The notes beneath the pieces were generated by a model. The model was not told the origin of the DNA. It did no database searches and was given only the letters and a program-made list of their open reading frames with translations. The position numbers and the translations under genes are program-made. 6,790 bases of DNA from Chloroflexota bacterium. GTDB lineage: Bacteria > Chloroflexota > Chloroflexia > Thermomicrobiales > UBA6265. Shown here piece after piece: positions 1-6,031 of the stretch. Numbering within the stretch: position 1 is the stretch's first letter; every line of letters starts with the position of its first letter. The stretch covers positions 1 through 6,790 of the forward strand of contig JAEZJB010000320.1 of NCBI GenBank assembly GCA_023415845.1. Direction: 5' to 3'.

Positions 1-670
1 CGGAGAGCATCAGGAACGACCCGAACGGCGCGGCCTGGTCTGCGACATCGGGAGCGTGCCAGAGGCAGATGGAGGCGGCATCGACAGGAACGTCGCGGTA
101 GGCGGCCTCGAGGTCCGGTTCGCCAAGGAGAGAATCATCGACGCCGACGATCCAGAGATCGCCTCGGCCAGTCTCGATTCGGACGGCCTGGTTCTCAAGG
201 ATGCGGAGGCCAACCTCTTCCAGCGGCGGCACAACCCGCTCACGGAGATTGGCGAGATCGTGATTGCCCATCACGCCGAACGCGCCCAACCGGCCAGTAG
301 CTGCCATCTCTCCGATCACGGGAGCGATCTCGGTGATGAAGCGAGGCGACTCGCAGATGAAATCGCCGCCGAAGAGCACGAGGTCAGGCTGGAGCTTCCG
401 TAACTCGTCGACAACGGGGAATAGGTCGCTGGCGCGGAAATGCGGACCAACGTGGGTATCGGTCACGAAGGCGATGGTCAGGCCGTCGAGCGACTGGTGC
501 TTGCGAGGCAGCTGCACGGCAACATTGCGGACCTGCATGCGGAACGGGGCGACGAAGCGTGACCACCAGGCGACGACGGCGCCGATGGCCACGATCGCGG
601 CAAACAGGATGGCGATGGTGGCGCGGAGGCCAGGACGGGACCGACGGCGGGAGAAGAGACGTCGAGGCAT
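1..670 (-). CDS. Membrane-anchored calcineurin-like metallophosphoesterase, C-terminus cut by window edge
   Basis: This is the start of a metal-dependent phosphoesterase of the YkuE-like group (calcineurin superfamily), with 223 codons visible before the left edge. Residues 1-17 are Arg-rich and are followed by one hydrophobic helix at about 18-36. By the positive-inside rule the catalytic domain should face outward. Seen motifs are D71-T-H73 (metal site), GGD at 101-103, GNHD at 135-138, and H205 in LWHAPD. The reading frame stops just where the family's final GHTH metal-binding motif would follow. The ATG at 670 overlaps the stop of the upstream fusion gene by one base (TGATG), so it is probably translated by coupling as the last gene seen in the transporter operon. 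The physiological substrate is not evident. Family members hydrolyse phosphomonoesters, phosphodiesters or pyrophosphates. A role in removing phosphate or diphosphate from prenyl compounds would suit the context but is speculation. The family call is firm. Confidence 0.9.
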   Translation of the reverse strand, partial: MPRRLFSRRRSRPGLRATIAILFAAIVAIGAVVAWWSRFVAPFRMQVRNVAVQLPRKHQSLDGLTIAFVTDTHVGPHFRASDLFPVVDELRKLQPDLVLFGGDFICESPRFITEIAPVIGEMAATGRLGAFGVMGNHDLANLRERVVPPLEEVGLRILENQAVRIETGRGDLWIVGVDDSLLGEPDLEAAYRDVPVDAASICLWHAPDVADQAAPFGSFLMLS

Positions 671-2370
671 CAGAGACCTGTGAGGGCGGCAAGCACCAGG
701 CCCGCGCTGGCGAGGATGCCAAAGCGGAGGTGGAGGCCAGCCGATTTGCGCACGATTCGATTCAGAGCCGCCGGGGCGGTTTCGGTCGAAATCTGGCGCG
801 TGAGGCGAACAGCGGTAGGCACGGCGACGAAGACCAGAAGCAGCGGCCAGGTCGTGGGTTCGAGGATGACCATCGCGATGGCGCAAACAAAGGGCAGGAA
901 AACGAGGCATGCGTACTCGATGGTGGCGGTGTGGCGATCGAGGAGATTGGCCAGCGTGCGCTTCTGCTGACGGCGATCGGTCTCGATGTCACGTACATTG
1001 TTGGCGTGGAGGAAGCCGGCCGAAAGCAGACCCATGGCGGTCGCCAGGAGGGCCGATTCTACGGTAACTGTACCGGTATTGACGTAATAGGCCCCCATGA
1101 CCATTCCGATGCCCATGGCGAGGAAAACGGTGACCTCACCGAGTGCATAGTAGGCGAGGGGGAACGGTCCGCCGGTATAGAAGAAGGCAGCAGCGGCGCT
1201 GAGGATGCCGATCCAGAGGACGACCTGGCCCATCTCGGCAATGATCGGGAGGGCGGCAAGGAAGGCGCCGGCGAAGGAGACAGCAATGCCAAGCCGCATC
1301 TCGGCGTGGGTCAGGTGGCCGGACTGCAGCGCGCCACCCTGTCCCAGCGTGTCCGCGCCGTCAACGCCACGCTTGTCGTCGAAATAATCGTTGGTCAGGT
1401 TGCAGGCAGCGTGGGTCAGGACCGAGGCGACGAGCATGAGGGCAAAGAATCCCCAGCGGACCTGGCCATCGACCAGGGCGAGGGCGGTGGCGGCGATGAC
1501 CGGGATGGTCGAGGTGGTGAACGAGAACGGACGGATCGCCCAGAACCAGGTCTTGAGGGACGACGAACGCTGATCGGCGCGCTTCCAGGGCAGCGCCCAG
1601 GCCTCGACGACACCGAGGGCGAGGGTCAGGGCCCAGCCGAGGATGGCGGTGCCGGCGAGGCCGACGAACATCGGCTTGATGCGGAGGGTCTGGTAGGAAT
1701 TCCAGATGACGTAGCCGAGGCCGTCCTTCGCATTGACGAACTCGGTGCCGACGACGACGACCAGCGCAAACCCCATCGCCAGGCGGAGGCCGGTAAAGAC
1801 CGAAGGCAGGGCACCGGGCAGGGCGACGGTGGTGAAGAGTTCCAGGCGGGACGCCCCAAGGTTCTTGGCGACGTCGGTGAAGGTGCGATCGAGTTCGAGA
1901 ACGCCTGACATGGTATTGAGCGCGACGAGGAAGAAGATCGAAAGGGCAACGGTGACGAGTTTCGACGTCTCGCCAATGCCGAAGACGATGATCATCAGCG
2001 GCAGGATCGCGATCTTGGGAATGGCGTAGATGACGGTCGAGATCGGCATGAAAAAGGTGCGGACTGGCCACCAGATGCCCATCGCGAGGCCAAGGATGAC
2101 ACCAGGAATGGCGCCGAGGGCGAAGCCGAGGAGGATGCGGCGCGTGGTGATCCAGGTCTGCTCGAGGAGGCTGCCATCGCGAATCATGCCCTCGGCGGTG
2201 ACCCAGAGTTCGCTGGGGGCGGGCCAGAAGATCGGATCGATGGTGCCGGTGCGGGAGAGCAGTTCCCAGAGACCGATGACGAGGGCGGGACCGGCGAGCG
2301 TGAGCAACAGCTCGATGACGCGGCGCTGGCGGAAGGGATCGCGGGGAGTTGAAGAGGTGCGGTCACTCAT
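670..2370 (-). CDS. Fusion of NitT/TauT-type ABC permease and MenA/UbiA-like prenyltransferase
   Basis: This 566-residue integral membrane protein has two complete halves. Residues 1 to about 262 form a binding-protein-dependent ABC permease with about six hydrophobic segments. It carries the cytoplasmic EAA loop at about 165-189, with Gly172 and a closing LPGALP, which contacts the ATPase. Residues from about 272 to 566 resemble 1,4-dihydroxy-2-naphthoate prenyltransferase (MenA). Motif 1 is NDYFDDKRGVD at 327-337 and motif 2 is NNVRDIETD at 457-465, followed by KRTL. Family hallmarks LQSG (348-351) and YTGGPFPLAYYALGE (398-412) are also present. UbiA-family enzymes use the Asp-rich motifs to bind Mg-prenyl diphosphate and attach the prenyl chain to an aromatic acceptor. 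The linker (about 263-271) is short, and the next Met after it is residue 312, inside the enzyme, so separate translation is unlikely. An even number of permease helices would leave the enzyme's N-terminus cytosolic, as required. The start overlaps the ATPase stop (ATGA). A sequencing or assembly artefact remains possible. Whether it makes menaquinone is unknown. Confidence 0.93.
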   Translation of the reverse strand: MSDRTSSTPRDPFRQRRVIELLLTLAGPALVIGLWELLSRTGTIDPIFWPAPSELWVTAEGMIRDGSLLEQTWITTRRILLGFALGAIPGVILGLAMGIWWPVRTFFMPISTVIYAIPKIAILPLMIIVFGIGETSKLVTVALSIFFLVALNTMSGVLELDRTFTDVAKNLGASRLELFTTVALPGALPSVFTGLRLAMGFALVVVVGTEFVNAKDGLGYVIWNSYQTLRIKPMFVGLAGTAILGWALTLALGVVEAWALPWKRADQRSSSLKTWFWAIRPFSFTTSTIPVIAATALALVDGQVRWGFFALMLVASVLTHAACNLTNDYFDDKRGVDGADTLGQGGALQSGHLTHAEMRLGIAVSFAGAFLAALPIIAEMGQVVLWIGILSAAAAFFYTGGPFPLAYYALGEVTVFLAMGIGMVMGAYYVNTGTVTVESALLATAMGLLSAGFLHANNVRDIETDRRQQKRTLANLLDRHTATIEYACLVFLPFVCAIAMVILEPTTWPLLLVFVAVPTAVRLTRQISTETAPAALNRIVRKSAGLHLRFGILASAGLVLAALTGL

Positions 2371-3194
2371 CGGACGAGTGCCCCCTCCTGCCGCTGACGG
2401 GCCGTTGTGACCTCGTCGCGGAGCAGTTCCCAGGTCTGGGCGAAGAGGGCACCGAACGCGGGATCGGTGCGGACCGACTCCATGGTGCGGGGACGGCCAA
2501 AGGGCACATCGATGATGGCGCGGACGGTGCCGGGCTGGGCGCTCATGACCACGATGCGGTCGGCGAGGGTGATCGCCTCATCGATGGAATGGGTGATGAA
2601 CACGACGGTCTTGCCGGTGGACTCCCAGATGCGGAGCAGTTCCTCCTGCAAGAGGAAGCGAGTCTGCTCGGCGAGGGCTCCGAACGGCTCGTCCATCAGC
2701 AGGAGTCCGGGGTCGACGGCGAGGGCGCGACCGATGGCGACCCGCTGGCGCATGCCCTCAGAAATCTGGTGCGGGTAGACGGAGGCGAAGGCGCGGAGTC
2801 CGAGGACACCGAGCAAGCGATCGACGGTTGCGGCGCGGGTGGCCTTGTCGACCTTCGCCAACTTGAGGCCATAGCCGATGTTGTCGGCAACGGTCAGCCA
2901 GGGAAAGAGCGAGCGGCCCTGAAAGACGACGGCGTTGGTTGGCGGCGTGCCATCGGGAGACGTCACGCGGAGACTGCCGCTGGTGGGATGGTCGAGACCG
3001 GCAAGCATGCGGAGAAAGGTGGACTTGCCGCAGCCCGAGGGGCCAACGATGACACAGAACTCGCCCGGCTCGATGGCGAGGGTGAGATTGCGGACGGCGT
3101 CAATTGTGCCCGAGGGGGTGAGGAACTGACGTCCCACCCCCTCGGCGATGATGCCGGCGCCCGTAGCAGTGCTGAGAGCCGAGGCCTGGATCAC
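2367..3194 (-). CDS. ABC transporter ATP-binding protein, NitT/TauT (SsuB/TauB-like) family
   Basis: This 275-residue nucleotide-binding subunit should power import through the adjacent permease-prenyltransferase. Seen motifs are Walker A GPSGCGKST (51-59), the Q-loop Gln92 in FQGRSLFPW, signature ISEGMRQR (144-151), Walker B LLLMDEP (164-170), and the H-loop His202 in ITHSIDEA. Two positions depart from the canon. The second glycine of the usual SGG signature is Glu146. The D-loop aspartate expected in FGALD is Ala175 (FGALAEQTR). The catalytic Glu169 and all other core residues are intact. The start is taken as GTG at 3194 because it overlaps the binding-protein stop by four bases (GTGA) and gives the normal length. 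The same frame is open further upstream, to an ATG at 3509, but that stretch is antisense-like in composition and lies inside the upstream gene. The protein is cytoplasmic and membrane-associated. The gene is second in the operon. Confidence 0.95.
   Translation of the reverse strand: MIQASALSTATGAGIIAEGVGRQFLTPSGTIDAVRNLTLAIEPGEFCVIVGPSGCGKSTFLRMLAGLDHPTSGSLRVTSPDGTPPTNAVVFQGRSLFPWLTVADNIGYGLKLAKVDKATRAATVDRLLGVLGLRAFASVYPHQISEGMRQRVAIGRALAVDPGLLLMDEPFGALAEQTRFLLQEELLRIWESTGKTVVFITHSIDEAITLADRIVVMSAQPGTVRAIIDVPFGRPRTMESVRTDPAFGALFAQTWELLRDEVTTARQRQEGALVR
2381..2389 (-). promoter_or_regulatory. Ribosome binding site of the permease-prenyltransferase gene
   Basis: On the minus strand AGGAGGGGG lies inside the end of the ATPase gene, upstream of the ATG at 2370. 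The spacing is about 10-13 bases depending on which part pairs with 16S rRNA. It supports the chosen start, which overlaps the preceding stop by four bases. Confidence 0.6.
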
Positions 3195-4303
3195 GGTTCG
3201 AGCAACTCCAGTGCGGCCTCGGTGTAGGTGGTGTTGACGACGCTGGCCGGGTTGAGCAGGTCGTCGTAGTCGAGGAGACCGCGATCGGCGAAGAACTGCT
3301 GGAGACGCATCACCTCGTCGAGATTGATGGCCCCGTCCAGGGAGTAGACGGGCTTGACCGAGGCTGCGACGAGATCGGCGGGGACTTCGGTGTACTTCTG
3401 GATGATGGCGAGATTGAGCGGATCGTTGAAGTTCTCGGTGAGATCGTGGGAAGCACGGAGGTAGCCAGCGATCACACCGGCGACCACGTCGGGGTGCTCG
3501 GCCATCCACTCACTGTTGCCGAAGATCATGGTGGCCTGGATGCCAGCGACGTCCATTTGCGAGACGAGGCGAACGGCGAGGCCCTGTTGCTCGGCGGAGG
3601 TGGCGACGGGCTCACCAACGATCGAGGCGTCGAGGGTGCCGGCGTCGAGAGCGACCACCGCATCCGGGAAGCTCATGTACTGGAGGTCGACGTCCTCGAT
3701 GGTGAGGCCGCCGGTGCGGAGGGCGAGATCGAGCCAGAGCTCGGTGGCGCCAGGCGCGTTGACAGCGACCTTCTTGCCCTTTAGGTCGGCGACGGAGGTG
3801 ATGGCGCCACTTTCGCAGGCCTTCTTCGAGATCATGAGGGGCGAGGCGACGGTGTTCGACTCCATGTGGCCGGGGGCGACGGCTTCGACGTCGAGGCCCT
3901 GGTTGATGGCGTTCCAGAAGGCGGGACCGATGCCACTCATGGCCATGTCGAGTTCGCCGGTGGACGCCATGAGGACCATGTCGGTGCCGCCCGGGAGTGG
4001 TTCGAGCTGGAGGTCGATGCCGTTCTCGGCGAAGTATCCCTTTTCATAGGCGACATAGATCGGGGCATAGATCGAGAGCGGGATGTAGCCGAAGCGGACG
4101 GTGGTGGCATCGTCCGGGGCGACAATGGGCTCAAGCTCGGGCAACTCGACGGGGGAGGCGGACGGGGTCGCCGACCCGATGGCATTGCAGTCAATACCCT
4201 GAGCGGTGGCGACGCCTCCGACGGGGGCCGCCGCCAGCATCAGAATGCCGACCATGACCAGCAGGAGGGTGGCGAGCCGCCCTCGTTCTCCGCGTTGAAC
4301 CAT
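3191..4303 (-). CDS. Exported ABC substrate-binding protein, NMT1/SsuA-like (NitT/TauT family)
   Basis: This 370-residue extracytoplasmic solute receptor is the first gene of the transporter operon. Residues 1-34 form a classical signal peptide: MVQRGERGR, then a hydrophobic core, then an ATA site with cleavage predicted before Gln35. There is no lipobox cysteine at the cleavage point. Cys39 and Cys163 are the only cysteines and could pair. The mature part shows family signatures: GYIPLSIYAPIYVAYEKGYF (72-91) followed by ENGIDL, the PGGTDMV loop (104-110), and the DLKGKKVAVNAPGA hinge region (173-186). The family binds small anions or heterocycles such as alkanesulfonates, nitrate, pyrimidine precursors or aromatic acids. 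The ligand cannot be read from sequence. The yeast-type CCCFC motif of true pyrimidine synthases is absent. The start is ATG 4303 rather than the in-frame ATG at 4372, because only 4303 gives a clean signal peptide and a well-placed GGAG; the extra 23 codons would also cross a strong hairpin. Confidence 0.93.
   Translation of the reverse strand: MVQRGERGRLATLLLVMVGILMLAAAPVGGVATAQGIDCNAIGSATPSASPVELPELEPIVAPDDATTVRFGYIPLSIYAPIYVAYEKGYFAENGIDLQLEPLPGGTDMVLMASTGELDMAMSGIGPAFWNAINQGLDVEAVAPGHMESNTVASPLMISKKACESGAITSVADLKGKKVAVNAPGATELWLDLALRTGGLTIEDVDLQYMSFPDAVVALDAGTLDASIVGEPVATSAEQQGLAVRLVSQMDVAGIQATMIFGNSEWMAEHPDVVAGVIAGYLRASHDLTENFNDPLNLAIIQKYTEVPADLVAASVKPVYSLDGAINLDEVMRLQQFFADRGLLDYDDLLNPASVVNTTYTEAALELLEP
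3206..3209 (-). promoter_or_regulatory. Ribosome binding site deciding the GTG start of the ATPase
   Basis: GGAG on the minus strand sits 11 bases before the GTG at 3194, inside the last codons of the binding-protein gene. The site is weak to moderate. With the GTGA overlap it favours this start over the longer in-frame extension. Confidence 0.45.
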
Positions 4304-4311
4304 CAACGTAA

Positions 4312-4315
4312 CTCC
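4312..4315 (-). promoter_or_regulatory. Ribosome binding site deciding the binding-protein start
   Basis: GGAG on the minus strand is eight bases before the ATG at 4303. It selects this start over the in-frame upstream ATG at 4372. Confidence 0.7.
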
Positions 4316-4340
4316 AGCAACCAACGGGCCGATTCGCCCA

Positions 4341-4367
4341 GCGTGGCGAGGACCATCCTCGCCACGC
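4341..4367 (-). terminator. Perfect 12-bp GC-rich hairpin between ispG and the transporter operon
   Basis: The arms GCGTGGCGAGGA (4341-4352) and TCCTCGCCACGC (4356-4367) are exact reverse complements around a 3-base loop. The hairpin lies 69 bases past the ispG stop and ends 37 bases before the binding-protein start. No T-run follows on the minus strand, so it is not a textbook intrinsic terminator. It could be a tail-less terminator for ispG, an mRNA-stabilising stem, or a leader element that attenuates the ABC operon. As a DNA palindrome it might also be an operator. The structure is certain, but its role is not. Confidence 0.55.
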
Positions 4368-4435
4368 ACCATACGCCTTGGGAGTTCCGGGCAATCACCG
4401 ATTGGGGACGCCTCAGGATGTGGCCGACCCTGGGA

Positions 4436-5617
4436 TCAGGAGACGGCCTGCAGCTTGATCATGGGTTTGTAGGCGTTTTCATGCTCTTCGGGAACATCGA
4501 AGATGCCGTTCTTGCGGTCTTCGACGACGGCATGAATTTCCTTGGTCAGCTCTTCGAGCATGTCCTCTTCGAGGACGGTCTTGACGATGCGGCCCTTGCG
4601 GAAGATGACGCCCTTGCCGTTACCGGAGGCGATGCCGACATCGGCATCCTTGGCCTCGCCCGGGCCATTGACCACGCAGCCCATGACGGCGACGCGGATC
4701 GGCTCGGTGACCTTTTCCAGCACCTTGTCGACCTGGTTGGCGAGGGTGAAGAGATCGACCTCGACGCGGCCGCAGGTGGGGCAGGCAATCATGGTCGCGC
4801 CCTTCTGGCGCAGCTCGAGTGACTTGAGGATTTCGTAGCCGACGAAGACCTCTTCGGTCGGGTCGGTGGTGAGGGAGACGCGAATGGTGTCGCCGATGCC
4901 CATGGCGAGGAGGGTGCCGATGCCGACGGCGGACCGGACCGACCCGGCACGGGGGGTGCCAGCTTCGGTGACGCCGAGGTGGAGCGGATAGTCGTTCGGG
5001 AGGGCGGCGAAGCGCTTGTAGGCCTCGACCAAAACGGGGATCTCGAAGGCCTTGAGGGAGACCTTGGTATCGTAGAAGTCGAGGTCTTCGAGAATCTTGA
5101 TGTGCCCGAGCGCGGAGCGGACGAGCCATTCGGCGCGGAGTTCGACCTGGGTGGCACCGATGGCGGCCATCTCGTCGACGTAGTCCCTGGTCATCGGGGC
5201 GACCGAGCCGAAGTTGACGCCGATGCGGATGGGTGTGCCGCGCTCCTTGGCCATGGCGACGACCTGGCGGACGTGCTCTTCCTTGCGGATGTTGCCGGGG
5301 TTGAGGCGAAGACCGTGGATGCCGGCTTCGAGGGCCTTGAGGGCGAGGGTGTATTCGAAATGGATGTCGGCGATGAGCGGCACCGGAGAGTGCGGAATGA
5401 TGTCGGGAAGGGCGGCGGCAGCCTTGCGGTCGGGGACGGCGATGCGAACGATTTCGCAGCCGACATCGGCGAGCTCGTTGACCTGTCGCAGGACGGCGGC
5501 CGGGTCGCGGGTATCGGCCGTGGCCATCGACTGGACGCGAATGGGGTACTCACCGCCGAGGGCGACGTCGCCAACGTGAAGCACGCGGGTCTTGCGTCTT
5601 GGTGCCAGAAGGGACAT
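4436..5617 (-). CDS. ispG: 4-hydroxy-3-methylbut-2-enyl diphosphate synthase (IspG/GcpE)
   Basis: This 393-residue cytoplasmic enzyme catalyses the penultimate step of the MEP isoprenoid pathway. It reductively converts methylerythritol cyclodiphosphate to HMBPP, using a [4Fe-4S] cluster. The N-terminal TIM-barrel shows the family opening TRVLHVGDVALGG (10-22), VQSM (28-31), ADIHF (83-87), GLRLNPGNI (102-110) and RIGVNFGS (131-138). The C-terminal cluster domain has Cys279-Pro-Thr-Cys282, Cys314 in MGCVVNGPGEA, and Glu321, which matches the conserved cluster ligands. The length is that of the compact bacterial two-domain form, without the plant or chlamydial insert. The start is ATG 5617. The frame stays open for 104 more codons upstream, but that part has no family similarity that I recognise, and an AAGGA lies before 5617. 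The gene follows rseP, as in dxr-rseP-ispG clusters, but a hairpin and a long leader suggest its own promoter. The call is firm. Confidence 0.98.
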   Translation of the reverse strand: MSLLAPRRKTRVLHVGDVALGGEYPIRVQSMATADTRDPAAVLRQVNELADVGCEIVRIAVPDRKAAAALPDIIPHSPVPLIADIHFEYTLALKALEAGIHGLRLNPGNIRKEEHVRQVVAMAKERGTPIRIGVNFGSVAPMTRDYVDEMAAIGATQVELRAEWLVRSALGHIKILEDLDFYDTKVSLKAFEIPVLVEAYKRFAALPNDYPLHLGVTEAGTPRAGSVRSAVGIGTLLAMGIGDTIRVSLTTDPTEEVFVGYEILKSLELRQKGATMIACPTCGRVEVDLFTLANQVDKVLEKVTEPIRVAVMGCVVNGPGEAKDADVGIASGNGKGVIFRKGRIVKTVLEEDMLEELTKEIHAVVEDRKNGIFDVPEEHENAYKPMIKLQAVS

Positions 5618-5628
5618 GGAGTGCTGGG

Positions 5629-5633
5629 TCCTT
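5629..5633 (-). promoter_or_regulatory. Ribosome binding site of ispG
   Basis: AAGGA on the minus strand is 11 bases upstream of the ATG at 5617. The spacing is slightly long. It supports the 393-residue form over the longer open frame. Confidence 0.45.
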
Positions 5634-5951
5634 CGAGTGATGCCGGACGATGGAGGCCAGGACTTGATGAAGACGGTCCAACCCCGGCGGAGGCGGTCGG
5701 CGAGCGACCGGAAGTCATCGTATATGGTACGACGCCGGGCGGGTTGATGTGTTGTGAAACCTTCACCCTTTTGACTGGGACAGCGGAGGATTACCCCGCG
5801 GTTCGGCCGGTGACACTTTGAGATCCAGGGTCTGTGTTGGGAAACCTCGAATCTCATCCGAAAAGAACGTGTCACCGAAGCGAACGTTGCAGCCAGTCGA
5901 GTGCCGCGTCCGACGCAGCACTGCCCCAATAGAGTTGAAGCTCAGGCAAGA

Positions 5952-5981
5952 GGAGAGCCCAGCACGAGTGCTGGGCTCTCC
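5952..5981 (-). terminator. Perfect 14-bp hairpin terminator after the site-2 protease gene
   Basis: The arms GGAGAGCCCAGCAC (5952-5965) and GTGCTGGGCTCTCC (5968-5981) are exact reverse complements around a 2-base centre, which in practice gives a 4-base loop. It begins about 50 bases past the protease stop. The minus-strand sequence after it starts TCTTGCC, a poor U-tract. It is best read as an intrinsic terminator separating rseP from ispG, though it could act on either strand. Confidence 0.7.
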
Positions 5982-6031
5982 CGTCGAAATCTGGTCTGAA
6001 GACCGATGAGGTTTTGTTCGGTCAGATTGTT

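Larger units (their letters stand above)
5618..6031 (-). other. 414-bp intergenic region and ispG leader
   Basis: No gene with recognisable content is seen between rseP and ispG. Near its upstream end is the 14-bp hairpin described separately. The remainder, about 330 bases, should hold the ispG promoter and 5' leader. The best AT-rich patch is CATATA at 5726-5721 (minus strand), which could serve as a -10 element, but no convincing -35 sits 16-18 bases before it. A small 6-bp stem (CGGTCG 5694-5699 with CGACCG 5705-5710) lies in the leader. I could not match the region to a known riboswitch class. The ispG frame reads openly through to 5929, but composition and the lack of familiar motifs argue against coding. 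Confidence 0.5.

Noticed and set aside
559..1908. Long plus-strand open frame of 449 codons
   Set aside because: It is antisense to the permease-prenyltransferase. Its product is rich in Gly, Glu, Asp and Arg with no recognisable motif, as expected for the complementary strand of a GC-rich gene. The same applies to the plus-strand frames at 2349-3227, 3866-4822 and 4979-5821.
3195..3509. N-terminal extension of the ATPase frame to an ATG at 3509
   Set aside because: It overlaps the binding-protein gene by over 300 bases and has low-complexity Arg-rich content. The GTG at 3194 overlaps the preceding stop in the pattern typical of ABC operons.
4368..4394. Possible promoter TTGCCC, 15 bases, TATGGT (minus strand) before the transporter operon
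   Set aside because: Both hexamers are weak and the spacer is short. I could not separate it from chance.
4304..4435. TPP riboswitch ahead of a possible thiamine-precursor transporter
   Set aside because: I looked for the conserved CTGAGA and downstream TPP-binding segments and did not find them in a suitable arrangement.
5809..5876. Inverted 8-mers GGTGACAC (5809-5816) and GTGTCACC (5869-5876)
   Set aside because: The arms are 52 bases apart, and one 8-bp inverted pair is expected by chance in a region of this size.
5618..5929. 104-codon in-frame extension upstream of ispG
   Set aside because: The IspG family begins near the ATG at 5617. The extension has no hydrophobic or family motifs that I recognise, and the ribosome binding site fits 5617.
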